A stretch of 64,000 bases of DNA from Prochlorococcus sp. AG-402-B19 (GCA_003279615.1 QCHM01000008.1:16721-80720), one strand, 5' to 3'; positions 31,108 through 40,900 are shown, counted from the stretch's first letter. Program-made: numbers and translations. Notes: generated by a model from the sequence alone, not told the origin.

Positions 31108-32052
31108 TTATTGGTTAGTGGAGATTGAATTTATATTTCTACGCCACATCCATGGCTTAATACGTTTTAATGCTGACTTGTTTAACTTTTCTTTCCATTG
31201 TGAATCGCTCCATGATAAAGCCTCTTTTTTAGTTATATTTAATATCCATTCGGATGGTTGTAGATCTGGTTCAGATGTGCTTTGTATGTTTTGTTTGTTC
31301 CATGGACATACTTCTTGACAGATGTCACAACCTGCAATCCAATTTCCCATTTTATTAATAATATTTTTTGGTAATTCTTGTTCCCTGTTTTCTAATGTGT
31401 GATATGCCAAGCATTTATTTGAGTTAACAATGAATGGTTCTTCTATTGCTTTAGTTGGACATGCTTCCATACACTTTTCACATTCACCACATATAGATTT
31501 TGAAGGTTGGTCTGCTTCCAAAGGTTCAGTAGATAAAAGATGACCTAAAAACATCCATGAGCCAATTTTAGAATTAATTATATTGCTGTGTTTTCCAATC
31601 CACCCTATTCCTGCTTCTTCAGCCCATGCTTTATCTAAAAATGGGCTTGTATCGATACAAATTTTCCATCTAGAGTTTGGTCTTTCTTTTTCTACAAGTC
31701 GACCAATTCTTTTTAATTTCTTTTCAATAACTTTGTGATAATCTTTACCCCATCCGTATCTTGCGATTGATAGATCTTTAGGAGTTTGTTCTGTATCTAT
31801 GTAGTAATTAAGTCCTACTGCAACAATACTTTGCACACCTTTAAGCATGTGTTCTACATTTTTTCTTCTTGGGCTTTTCATCCATTCCATTTTTGCTTGA
31901 TGGCCAGCTTCGAGCCATCTTTCTAAAGCAGCAGTCCGAAGTTTTATTCTTGAAGATCCTGGAATTTTTGCAATACCCACTGCATCAAAACCTTCTGCAA
32001 AAGCTTTTTCTTTGATTTTTTTTGTAAGATCATTAGATTTATTCAAGTTCAC
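31108..32052 (-). CDS. queG: Epoxyqueuosine reductase
   Basis: A cobalamin-dependent enzyme that finishes queuosine in tRNA. Visible motifs are the cobalamin-region block DTSPFLDKAWAEEAGIGWIG and the two [4Fe-4S] sites, CGECEKCMEACPTKAI and CDICQEVCPWNK. The 314-residue length fits a form without the C-terminal HEAT domain. The ATG start follows a 184-base gap divergent from the DUF502 gene. The presence of cbiD at 55 kb shows that the genome can make a corrinoid. Confidence 0.95.
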   Translation of the reverse strand: MNLNKSNDLTKKIKEKAFAEGFDAVGIAKIPGSSRIKLRTAALERWLEAGHQAKMEWMKSPRRKNVEHMLKGVQSIVAVGLNYYIDTEQTPKDLSIARYGWGKDYHKVIEKKLKRIGRLVEKERPNSRWKICIDTSPFLDKAWAEEAGIGWIGKHSNIINSKIGSWMFLGHLLSTEPLEADQPSKSICGECEKCMEACPTKAIEEPFIVNSNKCLAYHTLENREQELPKNIINKMGNWIAGCDICQEVCPWNKQNIQSTSEPDLQPSEWILNITKKEALSWSDSQWKEKLNKSALKRIKPWMWRRNINSISTNQ

Positions 32053-32239
32053 AGTAAGTTTTTCATAAATAATTTTTTTACCTTTAATTAAAAGGTCCTC
32101 TAGTCAGTTCGACGTTTGCTGTGGCTTGAAATGCTTTGTTTTTAATGTTTTATTTCTATTATTAGCTTAAATTTTTTAATTAATGCACTGAATTTGGTTA
32201 GATTGTATATATATACACTTTTCGGACTCTCTTTATTTG

Positions 32240-32962
32240 GTGCAGTCCTCTCCCAAGGAAGATCTGACTCTTGGCTCAAGGCTTCAGCAGGATCTAAAAA
32301 ATGACCTTATAGCTGGTCTATTGGTGGTTATTCCCTTAGCTACCACTATTTGGTTGTCTACAATTGTCAGTCGCTTCGTTCTGGCAATATTGACTTCAAT
32401 TCCAAAACAATTAAATCCCTTTATTACGCTTAACCCTTTATTGCAAGACTTGATCAATCTTGCTTTGGGTTTAACTGTTCCGTTGCTAGGTATTTTATTA
32501 ATTGGTCTAATGGCCAGAAATTTTGTAGGAAGATGGTTGCTTGAGTTTGGAGAAGGAACCCTTTCACGTATACCTCTTGCAGGGTCAGTTTATAAAACCC
32601 TTAAACAACTTTTAGAAACTTTTCTGAGAGACAACTCAACTAGATTTCGAAGAGTTGTATTAGTTGAATATCCTCGTGAAGGATTATTCAGTGTTGGTTT
32701 TGTAACTGGTATTGTTGGACCATCTTTGCAAACTGAGCCTGATAAACCTTTATTAAGTGTTTTTATACCTACAGCGCCAAATCCCACAACAGGTTGGTAC
32801 ACATTAGTGCCAGAGGGTTCAGTTAAAGATTTAGATATTTCTGTTGAAGATGCATTTAGAACAATTATTTCTGCTGGAATTGTAAATCCAGATGATAGAA
32901 ATAACTCAACAAACACTTCTTTTTCTAGTTTATTTTCTCAGTTAAGAGCTTCATCTTCATAA
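32240..32962 (+). CDS. DUF502 family membrane protein
   Basis: A protein with two N-terminal membrane helices: the block LIAGLLVVIPLATTIWLSTI and, about 60 residues later, LGLTVPLLGILLIGLMARN. Then comes the conserved PLAGSVYKTLKQLLETF segment and a soluble domain containing VFIPTAPNPTTGWYTLVPEG, the DUF502 hallmark. Function unknown in bacteria. A TTG one codon upstream (32237) and the GTG at 32240 are both possible starts. It is followed by nusB after 18 bases. Confidence 0.87.
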   Translation: MQSSPKEDLTLGSRLQQDLKNDLIAGLLVVIPLATTIWLSTIVSRFVLAILTSIPKQLNPFITLNPLLQDLINLALGLTVPLLGILLIGLMARNFVGRWLLEFGEGTLSRIPLAGSVYKTLKQLLETFLRDNSTRFRRVVLVEYPREGLFSVGFVTGIVGPSLQTEPDKPLLSVFIPTAPNPTTGWYTLVPEGSVKDLDISVEDAFRTIISAGIVNPDDRNNSTNTSFSSLFSQLRASSS

Positions 32963-32980
32963 AGTTTTTCAGTTATAGTT

Positions 32981-33601
32981 ATGCAATTAAAATCAATTTC
33001 TAGAGAACTAGCTCTTTTGCTTTTGGGACAAATTAAACAAAATGATATTAATAAAATGAATATTGAAAGTCTACTTAGTAAAGCAATTGAATCTTTAAGT
33101 CAACATTGGAGAGAACAATTAGATTCTTGTGCTTTAAGATTAGAAAAAGCAAATCAGGAATTATTAGATAGTGAATTCCAAGAAGATGTTGGACTATTAA
33201 AACAATCTCGTAATCATATAAAAACTTGTTTAATTGATTCAGAGAATATTTTAAATAGCTTATCTGAAAGTATTGAGTTACCAAGATTATTAGCACTAGT
33301 TGATCAAAAAGAAATTCGTGACCTAGCTTTAAAGCGTGTTAATTTAGTCATTCAAAAGCAAAATCAGATAGATAATAATCTTGATAGTGTTATGGAGGGT
33401 TGGCGATTAAAAAGATTACCTAGAATTGATAGAGATATTTTAAGATTGGCTGTTGTTGATTTGATCGATTTTAATACTCCTACCGCTGTGACTTGTAATG
33501 AAGCCGTAAACTTGGCTAATCGTTATAGTGATGAACAAGGACGCAAAATGATAAATGGAGTGTTGAGAAAACTTCAAAACTCTACTTTGAAATTAAATTA
33601 G
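32981..33601 (+). CDS. nusB: Transcription antitermination factor NusB
   Basis: A component of the antitermination complex on rRNA transcripts. The start SRELALLLLGQIKQ and the C-terminal half (LPRIDRDILRLAVVDL, TPTAVTCNEAVNLANRYSD, INGVLRKL) are clear NusB motifs. The protein is 206 residues, longer than the usual 140, because of an inserted helical middle region (about 60-120) shared by picocyanobacterial NusB proteins. Two bases separate it from ftsY. Confidence 0.93.
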   Translation: MQLKSISRELALLLLGQIKQNDINKMNIESLLSKAIESLSQHWREQLDSCALRLEKANQELLDSEFQEDVGLLKQSRNHIKTCLIDSENILNSLSESIELPRLLALVDQKEIRDLALKRVNLVIQKQNQIDNNLDSVMEGWRLKRLPRIDRDILRLAVVDLIDFNTPTAVTCNEAVNLANRYSDEQGRKMINGVLRKLQNSTLKLN

Positions 33602-33603
33602 AC

Positions 33604-34917
33604 ATGAAACACGATCTTTTTCCGGATGAAACAACTCCTTCTAATAATAATCAAAATAAGAACTCTTCATCTGTGAATGACGATTCTTTAGATTGGGCGA
33701 AAGAAGCCTATTTGCAATTAAAGAAAAAGCAAAATGAGGAGAAACAAATTCGTGAAAAAGAAATTCAAGAACAAGAAATATTGAACAAGAAAAATATTGA
33801 TAAGACTATTAAAAATAATATAAAAGACGATTTTAAATCAAATATTTTAGACAAAAAGAATCCTCAAGTTACTCAAGATGTAAAAGAAGAAGAGCTTCAT
33901 TTGGGTGATTTTGATGATACTTTTACATGGTCAGCAGAGGTTTTAGCTGCACAAGGTAAAAAAGTTGATGAATTCTCATTAGATGAAATTGATTGGCTAA
34001 GTAGGTTAAAACAAGGACTAGAAAAAACTCGAAAAGGATTTGTTACTGATTTATTAGACAAATTAGGGGACGACCCATTAACTCCTGAAGTGCTTGATGA
34101 TTTAGAAACTCTTTTGCTGAGAGCAGATGCGGGAGTCTTAGCTACAGATCAGATTTTAGATTCATTGAGAAGTAAGTTAAATGAGGAAGTTGTTGAAGCT
34201 TCAGAAGGATTGCGTTTTTTAAAAGAACAGTTGGTTAATGTTTTAGAAAAGCCAATTAAAGATAGTGGTGTTGATTTACTTTCTCCAAAAAAAGGTTTTT
34301 TAAATATTTGGATGTTAGTAGGAGTTAATGGAGTTGGTAAAACAACTACACTTGGCAAATTGGCTAGTGTAGCGAGAAGAAGTGGTTTTTCTGCAATGAT
34401 TGCAGCAGCAGATACTTTTAGAGCTGCAGCTGTTCAACAAGTAAAGGTATGGGGCGAGAGAACTGGCGTTGAAGTTATTGCAAATGAATCTAAAAATGCT
34501 GATCCAGCATCAATAGTTTTTGATGCTATCGGTGCAAGTAAATCAAAAAAAATAGATCTGTTATTGGTTGATACTGCTGGACGCCTACAAACCAAAAACA
34601 ATTTAATGGAAGAGTTAAAAAAAATTCGAAAAATTATAGATAAGCTTGCTCCTAACGCAAATGTTGAATCTCTATTAGTTCTAGATTCTAGTCAAGGTCA
34701 AAATGGTCTGAAACAGGCTCTGGCTTTTGCTGATTCAGCAGAATTAACAGGAGTAATACTCACAAAACTTGATGGATCTTCAAGGGGAGGTGTTGCTATG
34801 GCTGTTGCATCTGAAGCAAAACTGCCTGTTAGATTTATAGGTGCTGGTGAGAAACTTAGAGATTTACGACCATTCAATAGCTTTGAATTTATAGAGGCTC
34901 TTTTAACTAATCGATGA
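33604..34917 (+). CDS. ftsY: Signal recognition particle receptor FtsY
   Basis: The membrane-associated SRP GTPase that receives ribosomes for cotranslational insertion. The first ~125 residues are an acidic, charged A-domain. The NG domain follows: LVGVNGVGKTTTLGKLA (G1), AADTFRAAAVQQ, LLVDTAGRLQ (G3) and ILTKLDGSSRGGVAMAV (G4). The ending IGAGEKLRDLRPFNSFEFIEALL is standard. Length 437. Part of the DUF502-nusB-ftsY run. Confidence 0.97.
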   Translation: MKHDLFPDETTPSNNNQNKNSSSVNDDSLDWAKEAYLQLKKKQNEEKQIREKEIQEQEILNKKNIDKTIKNNIKDDFKSNILDKKNPQVTQDVKEEELHLGDFDDTFTWSAEVLAAQGKKVDEFSLDEIDWLSRLKQGLEKTRKGFVTDLLDKLGDDPLTPEVLDDLETLLLRADAGVLATDQILDSLRSKLNEEVVEASEGLRFLKEQLVNVLEKPIKDSGVDLLSPKKGFLNIWMLVGVNGVGKTTTLGKLASVARRSGFSAMIAAADTFRAAAVQQVKVWGERTGVEVIANESKNADPASIVFDAIGASKSKKIDLLLVDTAGRLQTKNNLMEELKKIRKIIDKLAPNANVESLLVLDSSQGQNGLKQALAFADSAELTGVILTKLDGSSRGGVAMAVASEAKLPVRFIGAGEKLRDLRPFNSFEFIEALLTNR

Positions 34918-34973
34918 TTTTTTAGAATTTTTTTTGAAATCTTGCTAAGTTTTAGTTTCTTGATGAGTGGAGA

Positions 34974-36377
34974 ATGATAAATAAAAATTCTCTAATCTCA
35001 GAGCAAAAATATCAACGAATAACTAATTCTTTGTCAAATGCTGCGTCTAATTCTTTAACAGATTTGATTGATAGTCTGTCTCAAGAGCAAATAGCCAACC
35101 AAGATTTATTACTTTCTCTAAGCTTTGCTTTACGAAGTTTTACTAATTTACAGCGTTTTCTTGAATTAATTCCACTTCTTGTTACTCAATTAGTTGGTAT
35201 TAAAGGATCATTGTTAGTTCCTTTTCAGGACAATGGAAGTCTTTGGCGTGAACAATTACAAATAGTTCCTATTGATCAAGATCAAGAACTATTTAGACAA
35301 TTATTTCTTTTAGAGGAAGGTATGCAAGCGGGTTTTGGGATGCAAGAAAAGAATATTTTGTTGTTAGATAGATTGGTGCAAAGGCATTTTGAGTCTTTTA
35401 ATGTGATTGCTACATCAATAGTTTCTCGAGGAAGACAACGAGGACGTTTGTATGCATTTGATAAAAGAGAGATTGATTTTGGAAGTAATATTCATAGAAA
35501 ACATATTCAATTAGTTGCTGATTTAACTGGTGTAGCGATAGAAAATGATGTTATTTTTCAAGTAATAAGGAATCATGAGAAAGTTGATAGACAATTAAGT
35601 ATTGGTGCCGAAATTCAATCACAATTATTACCTGATCAATGTCCAATCATTGAAGGAGTTGAATTAGCTGCCTGTTGTAGACCTGCTTTTCAAGTAGGTG
35701 GTGATTATTACGATTTCATGCCGACGCGTCCAGATTTGACTGAAACAGCCAAATCTATTGGTCGATGGGCTTTTGTGATTGGGGATGTAATGGGTAAAGG
35801 AGTGCCTGCCGGATTGTTAATGACTATGTTGCGCGGGATGCTTAGAGCTGAGGTCTTAAGTGGATTGCCCCCAGATTGTATTTTGCATGACTTGAATCAA
35901 TTAGCTCTTGAAGATTTGACTCAATCACATCGTTTCGTAACTTTGTTTTACTCAGACTTTGATGCAAGATCGAGAAAATTACGGTTTGCTAATGCAGCGC
36001 ATAATCCACCTTTGCTTTGGAGCTCTAAATCAAAATCAATAAATAGATTAGATGCACCTGGTTTATTGATTGGACTTCAACCCGAAGCTGAATATGGATG
36101 TGGAGAGATCATTCTTCAGCCTGGTGATGTTCTTCTTTATTACACTGATGGCGTTACTGAGGCGCCTGGTTTATCAGGTGAACGTTTTGACGAAAAACGT
36201 TTAATAAATTTTTTAGATAGGTTTGCCAGGCAAGGTTTAGGTGCTCAAGAAATACTAGATAAACTTTTTGAGCGACTAGATGGTTTTGTTGGGGTAGGTG
36301 ATCATCATCTTGAAGATGATGCTTCAATGGTAGTTTTAAAAGTTAATGAAGAATTAACGCTTCCTGAATTAACTTAG
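34974..36377 (+). CDS. PP2C-type (RsbU/SpoIIE) serine phosphatase with GAF-like sensor
   Basis: The N-terminal ~190 residues resemble a GAF-like sensor. The C-terminal half is an SpoIIE/RsbU PP2C phosphatase: FQVGGDYYDFM (metal Asp), VIGDVMGKGVPAGLLMTMLRG, LFYSDFD, FANAAHNPPLL, and LYYTDGVTEAPG with the later metal Asp. Such enzymes dephosphorylate anti-sigma-antagonist proteins in partner-switching systems. The conserved position between ftsY and argH is typical of Prochlorococcus; the target is unknown. Confidence 0.9.
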   Translation: MINKNSLISEQKYQRITNSLSNAASNSLTDLIDSLSQEQIANQDLLLSLSFALRSFTNLQRFLELIPLLVTQLVGIKGSLLVPFQDNGSLWREQLQIVPIDQDQELFRQLFLLEEGMQAGFGMQEKNILLLDRLVQRHFESFNVIATSIVSRGRQRGRLYAFDKREIDFGSNIHRKHIQLVADLTGVAIENDVIFQVIRNHEKVDRQLSIGAEIQSQLLPDQCPIIEGVELAACCRPAFQVGGDYYDFMPTRPDLTETAKSIGRWAFVIGDVMGKGVPAGLLMTMLRGMLRAEVLSGLPPDCILHDLNQLALEDLTQSHRFVTLFYSDFDARSRKLRFANAAHNPPLLWSSKSKSINRLDAPGLLIGLQPEAEYGCGEIILQPGDVLLYYTDGVTEAPGLSGERFDEKRLINFLDRFARQGLGAQEILDKLFERLDGFVGVGDHHLEDDASMVVLKVNEELTLPELT

Positions 36378-36438
36378 TAAATTCACTGACAATTACTAAT
36401 ACTCTTGCTTTATTTGTATTAGTAATTGGGAAAGTGCG

Positions 36439-37818
36439 TTGACCAAAAAGTGGAGCGATAGATTTGATAAAGGATTAAATCCTTTTATAGAAAAATTTAA
36501 TGCTTCAATTGAGTTTGATATTTGTCTATTAGAAGAAGATTTGGATGGATCAATTGCACATGCGCGCATGCTAGGGATTCAAGGAATTATCACTAAGGAA
36601 GAAGCGAATAAATTAGAAAATGGTCTTCAACAGATTAAGAAAGAAGCGGAGGATGGTTTTTTTCAGCCTACTATTGCAGATGAGGATGTACATTTTGCAG
36701 TCGAAAAAAGATTAATAGATTTAATAGGTCCTATTGGAAAAAAATTGCACACAGGGCGAAGTCGCAATGATCAAGTTGGCACAGATCTGAGACTATGGTT
36801 GAGAAAGCGTATTGATGAAATTGATATTTATTTGGAACGTCTGCAGGTGTCTCTTTTTTTAGTAGCTGAGCAAAATCTCTATACTCTCATTCCTGGTTAT
36901 ACCCATTTACAAAGAGCACAACCTTTGTCGTTAGCTCATCACTTATTGGCATATGTTGAGATGGCACAAAGAGATAGAAATAGATTAAAAGATGTAAGAA
37001 AACGAGTTAATATTTCTCCACTAGGGGCAGCAGCTTTGGCTGGGACTCCTATTTCTATTGATAGAGAGATTACTTCTTCAGAATTGCAATTTCAGGATAT
37101 CTATTCTAATAGTTTAGATGCTGTAAGTGACAGAGATTTTGCCGTAGAATTTTTAGGAGCCTCAGCTTTAATTATGGCTCATTTAAGTAGATTATCGGAA
37201 GAAGTTATTTTATGGGCAACTGAAGAATTTGGATTTATAAAATTAACAGATCGATGTGCTACTGGAAGTAGCCTTATGCCTCAAAAGAAGAATCCGGATG
37301 TTCCAGAATTAGTTCGAGGTAAGTCAGGCAGGGTATTTGGACATTTACAAGCAATGTTAACCATGATTAAAGGATTACCATTGGCTTACAATAAAGACTT
37401 TCAAGAAGATAAAGAAGCAATTTTTGATAGTGTTAAAACTGTAAAGGATTCATTGATAGCAATATCAATCCTGTTTGAAGAAGGCTTAATTTTTAGAAAA
37501 GAAAAACTCAATCAGGCTGTTTCATCAGACTTTTCAAATGCTACTGATGTTGCAGATTATTTAGTGGCTAAGCAAATACCATTCAGGGAGGCTTATCAAT
37601 TGGTTGGAAGAATTGTTAAGACCTCTTTGGAAGAGGGAATTTTGTTGAAAGATATTCCTTTGGAGAGATGGAAAACATTTCATCAATATTTTGAAGAAGA
37701 TATTTTTCAAAAGCTCTTGCCTTCTAGTGTGGTTGAGGCACGTTTGAGTTCTGGTGGAACTGGATTTGAGAGAGTTCAGGAACAACTAGTTTTTTGGCGC
37801 GAAAAATTATTTAAGTAA
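36439..37818 (+). CDS. argH: Argininosuccinate lyase
   Basis: Cleaves argininosuccinate to arginine and fumarate. The family signature [12 protein letters not shown] is at about residue 277. Also visible are [20 protein letters not shown] near 102 and the active-site [16 protein letters not shown]. The 459-residue length is normal. The start codon is TTG at 36439, giving MTKKWSDRF, which agrees with the family N-terminus. Its partner argG is at 7.2 kb. Confidence 0.97.
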   Translation: MTKKWSDRFDKGLNPFIEKFNASIEFDICLLEEDLDGSIAHARMLGIQGIITKEEANKLENGLQQIKKEAEDGFFQPTIADEDVHFAVEKRLIDLIGPIGKKLHTGRSRNDQVGTDLRLWLRKRIDEIDIYLERLQVSLFLVAEQNLYTLIPGYTHLQRAQPLSLAHHLLAYVEMAQRDRNRLKDVRKRVNISPLGAAALAGTPISIDREITSSELQFQDIYSNSLDAVSDRDFAVEFLGASALIMAHLSRLSEEVILWATEEFGFIKLTDRCATGSSLMPQKKNPDVPELVRGKSGRVFGHLQAMLTMIKGLPLAYNKDFQEDKEAIFDSVKTVKDSLIAISILFEEGLIFRKEKLNQAVSSDFSNATDVADYLVAKQIPFREAYQLVGRIVKTSLEEGILLKDIPLERWKTFHQYFEEDIFQKLLPSSVVEARLSSGGTGFERVQEQLVFWREKLFK

Positions 37819-37869
37819 AAAAATTGTTTTCAATCTATTTGAGGGGTTTCAGTATTAAAGTATTGGATG

Positions 37870-37912
37870 ATAACTCATTTTAGAGTTATTAATTTTGGCT
37901 ATTCGTAGCCAA
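37870..37912 (+). promoter_or_regulatory. Two tandem hairpins in the leader of the RRM gene
   Basis: A 7-bp perfect inverted repeat ATAACTC/GAGTTAT (37870-37876 and 37883-37889, six-base loop) is followed by TTGGCTA-TTCG-TAGCCAA (37895-37912), a 7-bp stem closed by a TTCG tetraloop. Both lie in the 127 bases between argH and the preferred GTG start of the RNA-binding protein. Cyanobacterial rbp genes have long regulated leaders. The first hairpin could alternatively help to end argH transcription. Confidence 0.5.
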
Positions 37913-37945
37913 AGAGTTACATTTCATTTTCAGTCCAATTTTCAA

Positions 37946-38401
37946 GTGAGTATTTTTGTCGGCAACTTACCCTTCCGCGCTGAGCAGGAAGATGTCATTG
38001 AATTGTTTTCTCCCTTTGGGGAGGTGGCAAATTGTTCTTTACCTTTAGAACGAGATACAGGACGCAAAAGAGGTTTTGCTTTTGTTGAGATGGCTGATGA
38101 AGCAGTTGAAGCTTCAGCAATTGAATCTCTACAAGGTGCTGAGCTTATGGGCCGTCCTTTGAGAATTAATAAAGCCGAACCTCGAGGTAGTGCTCCTAGA
38201 AGAGGTGGCGGCGGTTATGGCGGCGGCGGTCAAGCTGATCAAGATAGACCTTCTGGCGCTAAAGGTTGGGAAGATCGTAGTCATGGCAATGCTTCACAAG
38301 ATCAAAATGGCTTTGATCAAGGTCGTAGTAGAAGAAGAAGAGGTGCTTCTCCTGAAGGTGGAGATGACACCACTGCAGATTATGGTGGAGCAGAATCTTA
38401 A
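37946..38401 (+). CDS. Glycine-rich RRM RNA-binding protein (Rbp family)
   Basis: One RNA-recognition motif with RNP2 (IFVGNLPF) and RNP1 (RGFAFVEMA), then a Gly/Arg/Asp-rich tail (GGGGYGGGGQADQDRP, RSRRRRGASPEGG). Such Rbp proteins are cold-inducible in other cyanobacteria and bind single-stranded RNA. The frame can extend to a TTG at 37895, but that TTG lies inside a perfect hairpin. Family members begin at the first beta strand, so I prefer the GTG at 37946 (VSIFVGNL). It converges on dusA, and its terminator lies within the dusA coding sequence. Confidence 0.92.
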   Translation: MSIFVGNLPFRAEQEDVIELFSPFGEVANCSLPLERDTGRKRGFAFVEMADEAVEASAIESLQGAELMGRPLRINKAEPRGSAPRRGGGGYGGGGQADQDRPSGAKGWEDRSHGNASQDQNGFDQGRSRRRRGASPEGGDDTTADYGGAES

Positions 38402-38418
38402 AAATTTTGTTCCTTGTT

Positions 38419-39429
38419 TTAATGCCCAGCATCTTCAAGTTGCTGGGCAATTTTTTTTATGATAGCTATATCAGCTTTATTATTTTGACAATTTTCGCTT
38501 AATTCATGTCTTAATTTTTTTGCATTGGGGATGTTCTCTATCAGATTTATAATATGTTTAGCAATATTCCAAAGACGTCCATTATCTTCTTCTAAGTGTT
38601 TTTGAGCAAAAGGAATAATATTGTTAATGATTTTTGATCTTGAAAGATACTTTTCTTCTTGTCCAAAAATCATTGAGTCTATTTTTGTCCAAATAAATGG
38701 ATGACTGTATGCAGCTCTGCCAACCATCGCACCATCAAATGTTTTAAGAGCTTTAATACATTCATTAATTGTATTTAAACAACCATTAAGTTCTATAATT
38801 AATTCAGGTCTTTTATCTTTTAATTTCTGAACTCTTTCATATTGAAGTGGTGGAATTGTTCTATTTTCTTTCGGATTCAAACCATTTAGCCAAGCTTTTC
38901 TTGCGTGAACTATAAATCTATCCGCTCCTGCAATTGAACAATTATCAACAAATTCCATAAGGTAATCATCATTGTCAAGATTATCAATACCAAGCCTATG
39001 TTTCACAGTGATTGGTATATTGCATGATTTTTTCATTTTCTCAATACAGCTAGCTACTATTTTTGGTTTTCCCATGAGGCAAGCACCAAAGTTACCTACT
39101 TTTACTTTTGGACTTGGACAACCAACATTGAAATTAATTTCGTCGTATCCCCAATCTTCTGCCATTTGAGCTGCTTCAGCTAAAAGTTTCGGATCGTCTC
39201 CTCCTAGTTGTATGGAGATTGGATGCTCAATCTCATCAAAATCTAATAATTTATTCCTGTTTTTGCTGTAATGAAGTGCTTGGGCCACAATCATTTCTGT
39301 GTATAGGAGCGATTTTTTTGTGATTTGGCGCATAAGGACACGAAAATGTCTATCGGTGCAATCCATCATTGGAGCAATACTTAACCTGTAGTTAGCTATT
39401 TCATTTGTTTTTAAAGAATTGGAAATCAT
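38419..39429 (-). CDS. dusA: tRNA-dihydrouridine synthase (DusA type)
   Basis: A flavoenzyme reducing uridines in the tRNA D-loop. Motifs: APMMDCTDRHFRVLMRQI at the N-terminus, INFNVGCPSPKVKVGNFGACL with the catalytic Cys, and VHARKAWLNGLNPKENRTIP, which is the DusA-specific block. The 336-residue length fits. The last codons coincide with the terminator of the convergent RRM gene, constraining both. It is divergent from msrB by 71 bases. Confidence 0.93.
   Translation of the reverse strand: MISNSLKTNEIANYRLSIAPMMDCTDRHFRVLMRQITKKSLLYTEMIVAQALHYSKNRNKLLDFDEIEHPISIQLGGDDPKLLAEAAQMAEDWGYDEINFNVGCPSPKVKVGNFGACLMGKPKIVASCIEKMKKSCNIPITVKHRLGIDNLDNDDYLMEFVDNCSIAGADRFIVHARKAWLNGLNPKENRTIPPLQYERVQKLKDKRPELIIELNGCLNTINECIKALKTFDGAMVGRAAYSHPFIWTKIDSMIFGQEEKYLSRSKIINNIIPFAQKHLEEDNGRLWNIAKHIINLIENIPNAKKLRHELSENCQNNKADIAIIKKIAQQLEDAGH
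38423..38458 (+). terminator. Rho-independent terminator of the RRM gene, inside dusA
   Basis: A perfect 9-bp stem TGCCCAGCA/TGCTGGGCA (38423-38431, 38441-38449) is followed by eight Ts (38451-38458). It begins 22 bases past the RRM stop codon. The same DNA encodes the last codons of dusA on the other strand. Confidence 0.85.
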
Positions 39430-39500
39430 TTTTATGAATTAATTTTTTTCAACTTTTAGGGCGGAAATTTTATTAAGATTTATCGAATTGAGAAATTTCT

Positions 39501-39986
39501 TTGAAGCGTAGATTTTTTATGATTGGACTCTTGAATACTCTTTTTGGTTTTACTATCAAACCAAAAAGTGCTTTTGCTACACCTAAACCAATGGAGAACT
39601 ATAAAACTTTAACGGATAAAGAATGGGAAAATCGTTTACCCAAAGACGCTTTTTACGTTTTACGTAAGGAAGGAACAGAGAGACCGTTTTCTAGTCCTTT
39701 CAATGATGAAAAAAGGAAAGGAGTTTTTCGTTGTGCAGGATGCGGGCTTGCTTTATTTTCTTCAAAAACAAAGTTTGACAGTGGAACAGGCTGGCCAAGT
39801 TTTTTCGATCATTTACCAGATGCAATAGAGACAAAAACAGACTTTAAATTAATTGTCCCAAGAACTGAATATCACTGTAGGCGTTGTGGTGGGCATCAAG
39901 GGCATGTTTTTAATGATGGTCCAAGGCCAACTGGTAAACGATATTGCAATAATGGTGTCGCGCTTACGTTTGAAGTTGATTCATAA
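39501..39986 (+). CDS. msrB: Methionine sulfoxide reductase B, probably exported
   Basis: Reduces methionine-R-sulfoxide. The zinc Cys pairs CAGCG and CRRCGG and the catalytic RYCNNGVALTF are all present, with FDSGTGWPSFF between them. The N-terminus (TTG start at 39501) reads KRRFFMIGLLNTLFGF and then SAFATP. A twin-Arg next to a hydrophobic stretch and an A-x-A cleavage site suggest export, possibly by the Tat route, to the thylakoid lumen or periplasm. A later start would remove the Arg pair, so the start matters and is not proven. Confidence 0.9.
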   Translation: MKRRFFMIGLLNTLFGFTIKPKSAFATPKPMENYKTLTDKEWENRLPKDAFYVLRKEGTERPFSSPFNDEKRKGVFRCAGCGLALFSSKTKFDSGTGWPSFFDHLPDAIETKTDFKLIVPRTEYHCRRCGGHQGHVFNDGPRPTGKRYCNNGVALTFEVDS

Positions 39987-40076
39987 ATGATTTTTTTTAT
40001 TTAATAGGTGTGGGCTTCCGTAGCTTGTACAAAAAACCCTTTGCAATCAACATGGTCTAATAGCTGATCAAATTAT

Positions 40077-40856
40077 ATGCATTCAGACGTTTCCTCCTCG
40101 GAACATGAATTACCTCAAGATGCTTCATTACAAGATGATTCCAATGAAAATTCTGTAAGTTCTCAAACAAGTAATGAATCACTCAATCAAGCTGAGCTTT
40201 CTGATAATCAGGAAGTAGAGCCTCAATTGAACAATGATTCAGTAGATACAGCAAACGAACAATCTTCAACTGCCTCTGATTCGAATATTAAAGGTCCAGA
40301 TACTGAAGCAAGATTACAGCAATTAGAAAAAGAATATGAAACGTTAAATAGTCAATATATGAGGATAGCTGCCGATTTTGATAATTTCCGAAAACGTCAG
40401 ACTCGTGATCAGGATGATCTGAAAATTCAGCTCACATGCAGCACTCTTAGCGAAATACTTCCTATTGTTGATAATTTTGAAAGAGCAAGACAGCAATTAA
40501 ATCCTGAGGGTGAAGAAGCTCAAGCGTTACATCGAAGTTATCAAGGACTTTATAAGCAATTAGTTGAAGTTCTTAAGCAATTAGGTGTTGCTCCAATGCG
40601 TGTCGTTGATCAGGTTTTTGATCCTTCTTTACATGAAGCAGTTATGAGAGAGCCCAGTGATGAAAAGGCTGAGGATATCGTGATTGAAGAATTACAAAGG
40701 GGCTATCACTTGAATGGTCGTGTTTTAAGGCATGCTTTGGTCAAAGTTTCTATGGGACCTGGACCTAAAATTTCTAATGAAGACGTTCCTGATCAGAGTG
40801 CTGCTAATCAAGGACAAAGCGAGTCATCAGATGGATCAAATAAAGATGAGAATTAA
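40077..40856 (+). CDS. grpE: Nucleotide exchange factor GrpE
   Basis: Releases ADP from DnaK. The first ~85 residues are low-complexity, rich in Ser, Asn, Gln and Glu. The dimer coiled coil then covers [20 protein letters not shown] and the conserved [17 protein letters not shown]. The beta domain includes [20 protein letters not shown] and ends with [14 protein letters not shown]. Total length 259. It is followed by dnaJ after 44 bases; dnaK is elsewhere (3.3 kb). Confidence 0.96.
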   Translation: MHSDVSSSEHELPQDASLQDDSNENSVSSQTSNESLNQAELSDNQEVEPQLNNDSVDTANEQSSTASDSNIKGPDTEARLQQLEKEYETLNSQYMRIAADFDNFRKRQTRDQDDLKIQLTCSTLSEILPIVDNFERARQQLNPEGEEAQALHRSYQGLYKQLVEVLKQLGVAPMRVVDQVFDPSLHEAVMREPSDEKAEDIVIEELQRGYHLNGRVLRHALVKVSMGPGPKISNEDVPDQSAANQGQSESSDGSNKDEN

Positions 40857-40900
40857 CTACATGATGATCGAAACGGAATTGAATTTGTTTAAATGGACTA

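Noticed and set aside
32190..32230. TATATATATACA run before the DUF502 gene as a promoter or operator
   Set aside because: No -35 at suitable spacing; simple AT repeats are expected by chance in this genome.
38190..38462. A 90-codon frame inside the RRM gene
   Set aside because: A shadow of the Gly/Arg-rich tail in another frame, crossing the terminator.
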